Source of the DNA: Stappia sp. TSB10P1A
GTDB lineage: Bacteria > Pseudomonadota > Alphaproteobacteria > Rhizobiales > Stappiaceae
DNA: 64,000 nt
Assembly: GCF_900185725.1 (NCBI RefSeq)
Contig: NZ_FYAU01000051.1
Location: 1-64,000 of the forward strand
Reading direction: 5' to 3'
In this document: one piece after another, positions 54,617-62,871 of the stretch
Layout: every line of letters starts with the position of its first letter
Position numbering within the stretch: position 1 is the stretch's first letter
Notes under the pieces: model-generated
Databases searched by the model: none
What the model was told of the DNA's origin: nothing
What the model saw: only the letters and a program-made list of their open reading frames with translations
Program-made: the position numbers and the translations under genes

Positions 54617-55525
54617 ATGGACACGCTCAGCCGGATGCGCTGCTTCCTGAAGGTGGTGGATGCGGGCGGTTTTTCCGCTGCCGCGCGCGAACTCGGCCGC
54701 TCCAAGGCGCTGGTCTCGAAATATGTCGGCGAGCTGGAGGACGAACTTGGCGCAAGGCTGCTCAACCGTACCACCCGCCAGATCTCGATGACCGAGGTCG
54801 GCCACGCCTTCTACAAGGAGGCGAGCGATATCCTCACCCGCATCGACGACCTCAAGGCCTCTATCCAGAACACCCATCAGGAAGCCCGAGGCACCTTGCG
54901 GATCTCGGCCCCGCGCTCGATGGGCGACGATTTCCTCAATCCGGCGATCATGGCCTTTCTCGCCGCCGAGCCGCAGATTTCAGTCGACCTGCGGCTTGAA
55001 GACCGCTTCGTCGATCTTGTCGAGGAAGGGTTCGATGCGGCGATCCGGGTGGCGGAACTGACCGATTCCAGCCTGATCGCTCGCAAGCTTGCGCCGTTTC
55101 GCGGCGTGGTCTGCGCCTCGCCGGAGGCGATTGCCCGGTTCGGCCGACCGCAGCACCCGCAGGACCTGGCGAACCTGCCCTGCATCATCGACAACAATTA
55201 CCGGTTCCGGAACAACTGGCAGTTCCAGGTGGAGGGGGGGCGCATCAGCGTGCCGGTGAAGGGACGGGTGGAGGTCAACAGCGCAGAGGCAGCGCGCGCC
55301 GCGGCCGTCGCCGGTCTCGGCTTTCTGCGCATTCCCTATATCTTCGTGCACCGCGAGCTAGCGGACAGGCGCCTCGAACCGCTGCTGGAGGGGTTCCATC
55401 CAGAGGGGCAGGCGATCTATGTCGTCTACCCGCATCGGCGGCACCTGTCGGGCAAGGTGCGCGCCTTCGTCGATTTCATCGGCGAGTGGTTCGCCGAGCG
55501 GCGGCGGCAGGGCGAGGTCTGCTGA
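54617..55525 (+). CDS. LysR-family transcriptional regulator
   Basis: 302 aa with the N-terminal winged helix DTLSRMRCFLKVVDAGGFSAAARELGRSKALVSKYVGELEDELG (read in part) and a LysR substrate-binding domain. This is the common CbrR/DmlR-like subgroup that starts MDTLSRM. It follows the DUF2937 gene by 30 bp but is probably independent. It is convergent with leucine dehydrogenase, so its target is not evident. Confidence 0.9.
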   Translation: MDTLSRMRCFLKVVDAGGFSAAARELGRSKALVSKYVGELEDELGARLLNRTTRQISMTEVGHAFYKEASDILTRIDDLKASIQNTHQEARGTLRISAPRSMGDDFLNPAIMAFLAAEPQISVDLRLEDRFVDLVEEGFDAAIRVAELTDSSLIARKLAPFRGVVCASPEAIARFGRPQHPQDLANLPCIIDNNYRFRNNWQFQVEGGRISVPVKGRVEVNSAEAARAAAVAGLGFLRIPYIFVHRELADRRLEPLLEGFHPEGQAIYVVYPHRRHLSGKVRAFVDFIGEWFAERRRQGEVC

Positions 55526-55555
55526 ACCCGCGCCTGCCTGGTCCCGTGCCGCTGT

Positions 55556-56632
55556 TCAGGCGGCGGCCAACCGCTCCTCGGCCAGCGTGTCGGCCACCTT
55601 CTGCGTCGGCAGCGACAGGCGTTCGGCCCGCTCGAAGATACGCGTCAGCGTCCCGTCGATCGCCTCGACCTTCCGGCGAACCAGCGCATCGTCGCCGCCG
55701 GGCGTTGCCAGCGCGATGGAGATCACGCCGCCGGCATTGATGGCATAGTCCGGCGCATAGAGGATGCCGCGCTGGCGCAGGGCTTCGTCATGGCGTTCTT
55801 CGGCGAGCTGGTTGTTGGCGGCTCCCGCGACGATCCCGGCCCGGATCTGCGGGATCGTGTCGTCGTTGAGCCCGGCGCCAAGAGCACAGGGGGCGAAGAC
55901 GTCGACCTCGGCTGCATGGGCGCGATCGGCATCAATTGCCTCGGCGCCGAAGCGGGCAACGGCGTCTTCCAGGGTCGGCGTGTGGATGTCGGCGAGCACG
56001 AGACGCGCACCGGCACGGTGCAACTGTCCGGCGAGATCCATGCCGACATTGCCGAGGCCCTGGACGCAGACCCTGCGCCCCTCCAGGCTGTCGGAGCCGA
56101 AGCGGTGGCGCAGGGCCGCGCGGATGCCGCAGAAGACGCCGAGTGCGGTGTAGGGCGAGGGGTCGCCGAGTCCGGTCGCGCGGGTGCCGCGCACATGTTG
56201 GGTGCGGGTGGCGACGATTTCCATGTCGGGGGCGCTGATGCCGACATCCTCGGCGGTGACGTAGGTTCCGCCCAATCGGTCGACCTGGGCACCGAACGCG
56301 GCGAGCAGGTCCGGCGTCTTGGCGCTGCGCGCATCGCCGATGATCACGGCCTTGCCGCCGCCGAGGTCGAGCCCGGCGAGCGCGTTCTTGTAGGTCATGC
56401 CGCGCGACAGGCGCAGCGCGTCGGTCAGCGCCTCGGCGCTGTTGGCATAGGCCCACATGCGGCAGCCGCCGAGCGCCGGGCCGAGGCGGGTGTCGTGGAC
56501 GGCGATGATGGTGAACAGGCCGCTCGCGCGGTCATGGCCGAACACGACCTGCTCGTGGCCGCGAAATTCCGGATGATCGAACATGCCGTCCTCCATCGAC
56601 TGAAGCTTCCGGCTGATCACGGGGGCGTTCAT
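55556..56632 (-). CDS. ldh: Leucine/valine dehydrogenase (Glu/Leu/Phe/Val dehydrogenase family)
   Basis: 358 aa. Substrate-site segments GPALGGCRMW and GLDLGGGKAVI with the catalytic lysines are present, and the Rossmann loop is QGLGNVGMDLAG. The size fits leucine dehydrogenase (about 350-370 aa), not glutamate dehydrogenase. It would deaminate branched-chain amino acids to keto acids. ATG 56632 has a GAGGAGA site. The AT-rich stretch 56740-56830 upstream is likely its promoter. Confidence 0.88.
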   Translation of the reverse strand: MNAPVISRKLQSMEDGMFDHPEFRGHEQVVFGHDRASGLFTIIAVHDTRLGPALGGCRMWAYANSAEALTDALRLSRGMTYKNALAGLDLGGGKAVIIGDARSAKTPDLLAAFGAQVDRLGGTYVTAEDVGISAPDMEIVATRTQHVRGTRATGLGDPSPYTALGVFCGIRAALRHRFGSDSLEGRRVCVQGLGNVGMDLAGQLHRAGARLVLADIHTPTLEDAVARFGAEAIDADRAHAAEVDVFAPCALGAGLNDDTIPQIRAGIVAGAANNQLAEERHDEALRQRGILYAPDYAINAGGVISIALATPGGDDALVRRKVEAIDGTLTRIFERAERLSLPTQKVADTLAEERLAAA

Positions 56633-56989
56633 GACATGTCTCCTCGTGCCTCTCGGGGCACTGCGCATGGATGTCGACCGGGGCACATTGCCTCACCATG
56701 GGAGGCGGGGCCGCAGGACATCGTTCCTCTCTCCATGAGGAAAATATAGGCATCCTCTGCGGAAATTCGGTTTTTTCTGTTCGCGTCCAGACTTAAAAAA
56801 ACACGTTTTCATCCTTATCACCCGTAGTGTTGGGAAATTTCGTCTCGCCTGCCTCCCAGGGGGCGATGTCTCCGCGCGCCGCGCATGCCGGAAGATCCGA
56901 TGGGGCTGGTTGGGGACGCTGCCTTGCTGTCGCCGCGAAGTTTGCCAATATCGGCGTCACGGATTCGAAGATGAGGAGTGCCTCGGCGC
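56633..56989. promoter_or_regulatory. 357-bp divergent gap, leucine dehydrogenase / DUF1007
   Basis: No gene is supported. A distinctly AT-rich patch (about 56740-56830, with several A- and T-runs) stands out from the high-GC surroundings and reads as promoter DNA for the minus-strand dehydrogenase. A CTATATTTT-like -10 sits near 56745 on that strand. A weaker promoter for the plus-strand DUF1007 gene should lie to the right. No clear operator palindrome is visible. Confidence 0.4.
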
Positions 56990-57640
56990 ATGTGGAAGGC
57001 CGGAATGTTTGCCGCGGCCCTGACGGTCGGCCTTGCTGGCGCGGCCGGTGCTCACCCGCATGTCTTCGTCGAGTCGCGCGCTGAAGTGGTCTTCGATGAG
57101 GCCGGACGCCTGTCGGCAGTCCGCCATATCTGGCAGTTCGACGAAGCTTTCACCGCGTTCGCGGTGCAGGGGCTCGATGAGAACGGCGATGGCGAATTGT
57201 CCCGAGAGGAACTGCAGCCGCTTGCCGAGGTCAATGTGGAGTCGCTCGCCGAATACGACTTCTTCACGTTCCTGCACCACAACGGCACCGACATCGCCTT
57301 CGAGCCGCCGCACGAGTATTGGCTCGATTTCTATGGCGGCCGGCTGACGCTGTTCTTCACCCTGCCCTTGCGCGAGCCCCGAGTGGTGGACGCTTCGATG
57401 GTTGAGCTCGATGTCTTCGATCCGGCCTATTTCGTTGCCTTCGAGATGACGCCGGAGACGCCCTTCGTGCTGGTCGGGGCACCGCAGACCTGCACGCTCG
57501 ATTTCTCGCCGCCGCCGGATCTCGATCCTCAGACGGCGACCATGCTCGCCGCAATCCCGCAGAGCGAGCGGCAGTTGCCACCCGATCTGATGCAGATCAC
57601 CGAGACCCTCTCCAACTCGGCGAGGATCGGCTGCAAATGA
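56990..57640 (+). CDS. DUF1007-family exported protein, partner of NicO transporter
   Basis: 216 aa with a signal peptide (MWKAGMFAAALTVGLAGAAGA). The mature N terminus HPHVFVE is the DUF1007 hallmark and could bind a metal. An EF-hand-like loop DENGDGELSREEL lies near residue 60. ATG 56990 follows GAGGAG by 11 nt; a GTG at 56978 is possible. It is 10 bp before a Ni/Co transporter, a common pairing, so it is probably a periplasmic metal-binding partner. Confidence 0.82.
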   Translation: MWKAGMFAAALTVGLAGAAGAHPHVFVESRAEVVFDEAGRLSAVRHIWQFDEAFTAFAVQGLDENGDGELSREELQPLAEVNVESLAEYDFFTFLHHNGTDIAFEPPHEYWLDFYGGRLTLFFTLPLREPRVVDASMVELDVFDPAYFVAFEMTPETPFVLVGAPQTCTLDFSPPPDLDPQTATMLAAIPQSERQLPPDLMQITETLSNSARIGCK

Positions 57641-57650
57641 GGCATTTCCC

Positions 57651-58835
57651 GTGAAACTGTCGATGATCCGCAGCGCCCTGCCGGCCTCCTCGCCCGTGCC
57701 GCTCGCCCTTGTGCCGCTCGCCCTTGCGCTGGTCTGCCTTGCGCTGGCAGCCGGACCGGCGGTCGCCGCGCCCTCGCCCTTCGGTGTTGGCCTCGTTGAA
57801 CCGTCCTACGCGCCGGGAGGCATTCTCTCGGGTGTTTTCGGCTGGATCGCCCAGCAGCAAAAGGCCTTCTATACCTCGCTGACGGCGGCGATCAAGGCGA
57901 TGAAGGAGGACGGCAGCGCCGCTTGGTGGCTGATGGGGCTTTCCTTCCTCTATGGCGTCTTCCATGCCGCAGGACCGGGACACGGCAAGGCGGTGATCTC
58001 GTCCTATGTCCTTGCCAATGGCGAGACCCTGCGGCGCGGCATTCTGCTCTCCTTCGCGTCGGCTTTCGCCCAGGCGGTGACGGCGGTGGCGGTGATCGGC
58101 ATTGCGTCCGTGTTGCTGCGGATGACGGCGATCGCCATCACCGAGACGACCCGCTGGTTCGAGGTGGGATCCTATGCGGTGGTCGCGCTGCTCGGTGTCT
58201 ATCTCGTCTGGCGCAAGATCCTGCGGCCGCTGCTGACGCCGCGGCGACCGGCGGCGCTGGGCGCGCAGGCGGTGGTCGCCTGCGCCCATGATCACGGTCA
58301 CGATCATGGGCATTCGCACACCCACAGTCACAGTCATGATCACAGCCACAGCCACAGCCACAGCCACGGGCATCATCATGCCCATGCCCATGCTCATGCT
58401 GACGGGCACGGCCATGCGCATGCCCATCCTCACACGCATTCGCATGAGATGGGGGAGGTGTGCGGCAGTTGCGGCCATGTGCATGCGCCGCCGCCGTCGA
58501 TGCTGACAGGGGAGTTCTCCCTGACGCGGGCCTGGTCGGTGATCGTGGCCATCGGTCTGCGGCCGTGCACCGGCGCCCTGGTGGTGCTGGTCTTCGCGAT
58601 CTCGCAGGGTCTTGCCCTTGCGGGCGTCGCGGCGACCTTCGCCATGGCGGTGGGCACGGGCCTGACGGTGTCGCTGCTGGCGGTGATGGCGGTGGTCGCC
58701 AAGGAAGTGGCCCTGCGCAGCGTCGGAGGTCGCGCCGCCGCCCGCCTGCATGCCGGGATCGAGGGGTTCGCCGCCCTCGTCGTGCTCCTGCTCGGAACCT
58801 CGCTGTTGATTGCGGCTGTCGGCTGGGGCGGCTGA
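57651..58835 (+). CDS. RcnA/NicO-type nickel-cobalt transporter with His-rich loop
   Basis: 394 aa membrane protein. Helix motifs FLYGVFHAAGPGHGKAVISSY and GLRPCTGALVVLVFA are diagnostic of NicO/RcnA. A loop at about residues 211-267 is almost alternating His with Asp, Ser, Gly, Ala (roughly 30 His), followed by CGSCGHVH. RcnA exports Ni/Co, while other NicO members import; direction is open here. GTG 57651 has a GAGG site. It forms a unit with the DUF1007 gene. Confidence 0.9.
   Translation: MKLSMIRSALPASSPVPLALVPLALALVCLALAAGPAVAAPSPFGVGLVEPSYAPGGILSGVFGWIAQQQKAFYTSLTAAIKAMKEDGSAAWWLMGLSFLYGVFHAAGPGHGKAVISSYVLANGETLRRGILLSFASAFAQAVTAVAVIGIASVLLRMTAIAITETTRWFEVGSYAVVALLGVYLVWRKILRPLLTPRRPAALGAQAVVACAHDHGHDHGHSHTHSHSHDHSHSHSHSHGHHHAHAHAHADGHGHAHAHPHTHSHEMGEVCGSCGHVHAPPPSMLTGEFSLTRAWSVIVAIGLRPCTGALVVLVFAISQGLALAGVAATFAMAVGTGLTVSLLAVMAVVAKEVALRSVGGRAAARLHAGIEGFAALVVLLLGTSLLIAAVGWGG
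58284..58447 (+). repeat. CAC/CAT-rich low-complexity tract in the NicO gene
   Basis: Tandem 6-bp units (CACAGC, CATGCC and variants) encode the His-rich loop. It is an in-frame coding repeat prone to length change, not a CRISPR or intergenic repeat. A similar but shorter tract lies at 52690-52790 in the CobW gene and another at 61585-61655 in the nitrile hydratase alpha gene. Confidence 0.85.
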
Positions 58836-58860
58836 CGCCCGCCTTCGTTCCGTGGAACGT

Positions 58861-59787
58861 TCAGGCCTTGCCGCCGGCACCGGCCGTCGCTGCGCGCCGC
58901 CGCGCCGTCACCTGCTCCCGGTGGATGACATAGAGACCGGAGCCGGTCGTGAGCAGGATGCCGAGCGAGGCCAGCGTGTTGGGCAGGTCGGCGAAGATGA
59001 GCCAGCCGATCAGCGTCGCGAAGGGGATCTCCAGATACTGCATGGGGGCCAGCGTCGCCGCCGGAGCAAGCCGCAGCGACCAGGTCATCAGCAGGTGAGC
59101 GACGGTTCCCAGAACGCCGACGGCCGCAAGGAGCCACATGTCCCGACTTTCCAGCGCAACGAAGTCCAGTCCGGGCAGGCCGGCGCTCGAAAACACCAGC
59201 CAGGCGCTTCCCAGGATGAAGGTGGCGATGAGGCCGCTGACTGCTTGCAGGCTGATCGGGTCGGTGGCCTTGGCGATGCTGCGTGTCACCATCATGAACA
59301 GGGCGAAAGCAACGGCGACGCCGAGCGGCAGCAGGGCCGGGGCGCCGACGGCGGCGTAGTTGGGCTGGATCACCAGAAGGGCACCAGCAAAGCCGACGAT
59401 GCACGCCATCAGCCGATAGGGGCCGACCTGCTCGCCGAGGACGAACCGGCCAAGCAGGAGCATCAGGAACGGCATCACGAAGGCGATCGCGATGGCGTCG
59501 GCCAGCGGCAGGAACCGCAGCGAAGCAAACATCGCGGCGATGCCGAGAATGTGCAGGATGGTGCGCAGGACGGTCAGTTGCAGCAGGCGCAAAGGCATGC
59601 GCAGGCTGCCGCGCGCGAGCCAGACCACCGGGATCAGCAAGGCGGCCTGCAGCGCGAAGCGGACCAGAAGCAACTGCCCGAGCGGCACCGTCTCGCCGAG
59701 AACCTTGGCGACGGCGTCCCCGAGCGGGGCGAGAATGCAGAAACCGGTCATGAGCAGCATGCCGCTCAGAGGCCTGTCGTGGGTCAT
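58861..59787 (-). CDS. EamA/DMT-family transporter, copy 2
   Basis: 308 aa with ten predicted helices and two EamA repeats. Landmark segments are LADAIAIAFVMPFLMLLLG, MQYLEIPFATLIGWLIFADLPN and SGLYVIHRE. It is similar along its length to the DMT protein at 46291-47232. ATG 59787 has only a weak ribosome site. It is convergent with the NicO gene across 25 bp. The substrate is unknown. Confidence 0.82.
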   Translation of the reverse strand: MTHDRPLSGMLLMTGFCILAPLGDAVAKVLGETVPLGQLLLVRFALQAALLIPVVWLARGSLRMPLRLLQLTVLRTILHILGIAAMFASLRFLPLADAIAIAFVMPFLMLLLGRFVLGEQVGPYRLMACIVGFAGALLVIQPNYAAVGAPALLPLGVAVAFALFMMVTRSIAKATDPISLQAVSGLIATFILGSAWLVFSSAGLPGLDFVALESRDMWLLAAVGVLGTVAHLLMTWSLRLAPAATLAPMQYLEIPFATLIGWLIFADLPNTLASLGILLTTGSGLYVIHREQVTARRRAATAGAGGKA

Positions 59788-59948
59788 GGTCGCACAGTAA
59801 GCCACGGCGCAGCCCAAGGGAAGCGCAGGGGTTGTATCCGGTTGTATATAATCGGCAAATTTGCCGATGCCAAGCGCGGGCAGTCCTGACCTAGCCCGAC
59901 GGATTTGGCAAGCGGAGATCGCAAGAGGGCGGACGCGGGTGTGAAATG

Positions 59949-60347
59949 TCAGGCCGGGGGAACCGGCTCCCCGTCCCGTCCGAGCTCGATCGGCTCGCCG
60001 TGCGGCGTTGCGGCGGCGGCGCGCAGCCATGCCTCTTGCCGGGCGTCGATCCGCTCGTGCGAAGTCAGCGCCTTGCGCGTGATCATCGTCTCGAGCGCCA
60101 CCAGCCAATGCTCGTAATAGCTGTCGCCGCAGTCCGGATCGCCGCGCGACTGGGCCTCGCGGATCGCTTGCGACAGGGTCTGCGCCCATTCGCTCCAGGT
60201 GAACACGCCGCGCCCGTTGAGTTCCACGGCCAGCGCGAAGGCGCGCGCCTCCCAGGGCTCGCGGAACACCGGCTCGCCGTCTTTCTGAGGCAGGTTGTCC
60301 AGCGGCGGCAGCGGCGTTTGTCCGCCCGACGTTTCAGAGGGCTTCAA
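59949..60347 (-). CDS. Nitrile hydratase accessory protein (p14K-like)
   Basis: 132 aa with the segments GEPVFREPWEARAFALAVELNGRGVFTWSEWAQTL (read in part) and YYEHWLVALETMITRK, which resemble the N-terminal part of the beta subunit. In cobalt-type enzymes such a protein delivers metal to the alpha subunit by subunit swapping. The start is TTG 60347, 7 nt after GGGAG; it overlaps the beta gene by 14 bp. No ATG gives a better fit. It is last in alpha-beta-accessory order. Confidence 0.88.
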   Translation of the reverse strand: MKPSETSGGQTPLPPLDNLPQKDGEPVFREPWEARAFALAVELNGRGVFTWSEWAQTLSQAIREAQSRGDPDCGDSYYEHWLVALETMITRKALTSHERIDARQEAWLRAAAATPHGEPIELGRDGEPVPPA

Positions 60348-60993
60348 GATAGGGCTCCCACAGGTCGATGCGGACCTTGAGGGACGGATCTGTGCCTTCT
60401 CCCCAAAGTTCGGGTCCGTCAAAGACGATGCCGTAAAGCCAGGCGGGCTGTTCGCCCTTGCCGGCTGCATTGGTGTCGGGGAAGACGTGGATGCCATGCA
60501 CGGCCTCGATCACGCCGGCGCGCCCACGGCAGTAGCGCGGGATGCGGGTATGGCCGGTGGGGTGCATGTTGCGGGCACGCACGCGGTCGCCGACGGCAAA
60601 CCCTGCCGGCCGATCCCCCTCGCGCGCGCTCGGGCCGCCCCGGGCGAGAACCGGTGCCACATCGGCGGCGGCGAGCACACGCTTCACCGGGCGGCTCTGG
60701 CGCAGGCTGTGGCCGGCGGCGATCTCGTCGGGTCCGACAAGGTCGCGTTCCGCGAGCAGCCTTTCCAGCCCGGACAGCCAGATCTGGTAGTAGCTCGAGG
60801 CGAGGTAACGGGCCGGGTCCATGCTCTCGCGGGCATGGCGGGACATGTCGATGTTCCATTCGCCGGTCGCGCCCATCGCCAGCGTCAGCGCGAAGGCGCG
60901 CGGTTCCCAGTCCGCATGGAAGAGGGGCTTGACCGGCTCGGGCACCACCGCGCCGAACCCCATCATGCCGCCCAGGTCCTGTGCGCCGTTCAT
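60334..60993 (-). CDS. nthB: Nitrile hydratase beta subunit
   Basis: 219 aa, the usual size. It starts [14 protein letters not shown] as beta subunits do. The C-terminal SH3-like domain has [25 protein letters not shown] and [11 protein letters not shown]. It forms the heterodimer with the alpha subunit that hydrates nitriles to amides. ATG overlaps the alpha stop (ATGA). Confidence 0.95.
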   Translation of the reverse strand: MNGAQDLGGMMGFGAVVPEPVKPLFHADWEPRAFALTLAMGATGEWNIDMSRHARESMDPARYLASSYYQIWLSGLERLLAERDLVGPDEIAAGHSLRQSRPVKRVLAAADVAPVLARGGPSAREGDRPAGFAVGDRVRARNMHPTGHTRIPRYCRGRAGVIEAVHGIHVFPDTNAAGKGEQPAWLYGIVFDGPELWGEGTDPSLKVRIDLWEPYLEAL

Positions 60994-61670
60994 CCTGCCT
61001 GTGCCTCCAGCTCTGCGGGCGTGAGCGCAAGCCCGGTGCCGATCATGCTGTCGCGGGTGACGAGGCGCGCCAGTTCCTCTTCGCTCCAGCCGACGGTGCC
61101 TTCGGGCCGGCGCGGCAGCACCAGGTAGCGGATTTCGGCGGTGGAGTCCCAGACGCGGATCTGCGTGTCGCCCGGCAGTTCGACACCGAAGTCCGCCAGC
61201 ACGCCGCGCGGGTCGCGCACCGCCTTGGCACGGTAGGGAGCGGACTTGTACCAGACCGGCGGCAGGCCGAGCACCGGCCACGGATAGCAGGAGCACAGGG
61301 TACAGACGACCATGTTGTGTTCACTGGCCGTGTTCTCCACCGCCACCATGTGTTCGCCCTGCCGGCCGATATAGCCCAGCGAATGGATGGCGCCCGTGGC
61401 ATCGCGCATCAGCCAGGCGTGAAACTCGGGATCGCTCCACGCCTTCGCCACCACACGGGCGCCGTTATGCGGACCGACCTGCGTCTCGTAGGTCTCGATC
61501 AGCACATCGAGGGCGGCCGGGTCGACATAGCCCTTCTCGATCAGGATCGATTCCAGGGCTCGCACGCGGGCATCGATCTGCGAAAGGTGCGAGCCGTGAT
61601 CATGGCCGTGCCCATGCCCGTGGTCATGCTCGCCGTGATGGTGGCCATGATGGCCGTTGCCGCCCGTCAT
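60990..61670 (-). CDS. nthA: Nitrile hydratase alpha subunit, cobalt type, His-rich N-terminal tail
   Basis: 226 aa. The metal site VCTLCSCY has Cys123, Cys126, Ser127 and Cys128; Thr rather than Ser after the first Cys marks the Co(III) class. The first about 28 residues carry 12 His alternating with Gly, Asp and Glu, an extension not usual for this subunit, suited to holding Co or Ni. The rest is a normal alpha chain. ATG 61670 is 44 bp after the PuuD-like gene. The beta gene overlaps the stop. No amidase gene is nearby. Confidence 0.94.
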   Translation of the reverse strand: MTGGNGHHGHHHGEHDHGHGHGHDHGSHLSQIDARVRALESILIEKGYVDPAALDVLIETYETQVGPHNGARVVAKAWSDPEFHAWLMRDATGAIHSLGYIGRQGEHMVAVENTASEHNMVVCTLCSCYPWPVLGLPPVWYKSAPYRAKAVRDPRGVLADFGVELPGDTQIRVWDSTAEIRYLVLPRRPEGTVGWSEEELARLVTRDSMIGTGLALTPAELEAQAG

Positions 61671-61714
61671 CCTGCTGGACCTTTCCGTGTATCCTGTCCC
61701 GCCCTTCGGCGGTG

Positions 61715-62476
61715 TTATTCGGCCGCCTGCCGGGCGCCCTGGGTCTCCCGCAGCGCCGCGCCGAAGGCGGCGAACAGGCGCGAGGAGGCGGCGTCGCTGC
61801 CGACCCAGTATTCCGGGTGCCACTGGGTGGCGATGGCGAAGGAGGACGCCGCGTCGATCGAGACGGCCTCGATGGTGCCGTCGTCGGCGGTCGCTTCGAT
61901 GGTGAGGCCGGGCGCAAGCCGGCCGATCGCTTGGCGGTGCAGCGAATTGACGTCGATGCGGGCGTCGCCAAGGATCGCCGCAAGCTTGCCCTGCGGCACG
62001 ATCTCGACATGATGGGCAAGGGCGAAGCGGGCGTCCTGGGTCTCCCCTTCCGGGGCGCGGTGGTCGCGCCGCCCGGTCATCTCCTGCACCTCGCTGACCA
62101 AGGTGCCGCCGAGCGCCACGTTGAGCTCCTGCAATCCGCGGCAGATGGCGAAGACCGGCAGGCCTCGGGCGATGGCACGGCGGATCAGCGGCAGCGTCGT
62201 GGTGTCGCGGCGCCTGTCGAAGGGACCGTCCTGTTCGCGGGCTTCGGCGCCGTAGAAGACAGGGTGGACGTTGGAGCGCGAGCCGGTCAGCAGCACTCCG
62301 TCGACCCGGTCCAGCACCGCGTCGAGGTCGATCGCCGGGCCCATGGACGGCAGCAGCAGCGGCATCGCGCCGGCGCCCTGCACCAGCGCTTCCAGATAGG
62401 TGGACGGGGCGGCGTGCCAGGCATAGCCTTCGACTTCCTTGACGTCGCAACTGACAAGAACAACGGGGGCAGACAT
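61715..62476 (-). CDS. Gamma-glutamyl-GABA hydrolase-like class I glutamine amidotransferase (PuuD family)
   Basis: 253 aa Peptidase C26 protein. The nucleophile elbow is [11 protein letters not shown] (Cys), and His and Glu are in QWHPEYW. In PuuD this cleaves gamma-glutamyl-GABA in putrescine use. Here it lies just before nitrile hydratase in the same direction, so it may instead process gamma-glutamyl or amide intermediates. ATG 62476 has an AGGAG site. Confidence 0.87.
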   Translation of the reverse strand: MSAPVVLVSCDVKEVEGYAWHAAPSTYLEALVQGAGAMPLLLPSMGPAIDLDAVLDRVDGVLLTGSRSNVHPVFYGAEAREQDGPFDRRRDTTTLPLIRRAIARGLPVFAICRGLQELNVALGGTLVSEVQEMTGRRDHRAPEGETQDARFALAHHVEIVPQGKLAAILGDARIDVNSLHRQAIGRLAPGLTIEATADDGTIEAVSIDAASSFAIATQWHPEYWVGSDAASSRLFAAFGAALRETQGARQAAE

Positions 62477-62871
62477 TTGGGGGCTCCTGAAAGGGCTCCT
62501 GGGGGGATCCGGTCGCGGTCGGGTCGCACAGGGACGGGAAGACGAGACCGCGGCCCGAACGGTCGCGCCCGCATCGACTGCGGGCTCGACTGGGAGATTA
62601 GCGGAAGGCGCTGGCTTGTCCACCATCCGGCGAGATCTCCCGTCCGCGGCGGGGCGCGATTGGTCCGCACCCGCGGGCGCCGCGAAAATTCGCACCCGCA
62701 TGCCGGCCGGCCTTGTGTCCCAAGGGCATATGCGGTTTATATCGCTCTCAAAGTGCCTTTAGGAGAAGGGCACTTGGCAACGTCGGGCGGCATTGGCTGC
62801 CGACACCGGTTCGAGAATCGATCGTTCAGCGGGCAGTCGAGATCTCGATCAAATCCCAAGGGAGGGACTGC
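62477..62871. promoter_or_regulatory. 395-bp divergent gap, PuuD-like / TRAP binding protein
   Basis: No gene is supported. TTGTGT (62713-62718) and TTATAT (62737-62742) form a possible sigma-70 promoter with an 18-bp spacer toward the TRAP gene. A hairpin AAGTGCC-N11-GGCACTT follows at 62751-62775, in what would be the early leader. The PuuD side shows no convincing promoter. Confidence 0.4.

Noticed and set aside
56827-57084. Small plus-strand open frame overlapping the start of the DUF1007 gene
   Set aside because: No ribosome site or motif, and it conflicts with the signal-peptide-bearing DUF1007 gene.
58284-58447. Short tandem repeats that could look like a CRISPR array
   Set aside because: The 6-bp units are in frame in the NicO gene and encode His pairs. 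There are no spacers of constant length and no cas genes.
60990-61670. Iron-type nitrile hydratase
   Set aside because: The metal motif is CTLCSC, the cobalt class; iron enzymes have Ser at that position. The p14K-like accessory protein agrees with cobalt.
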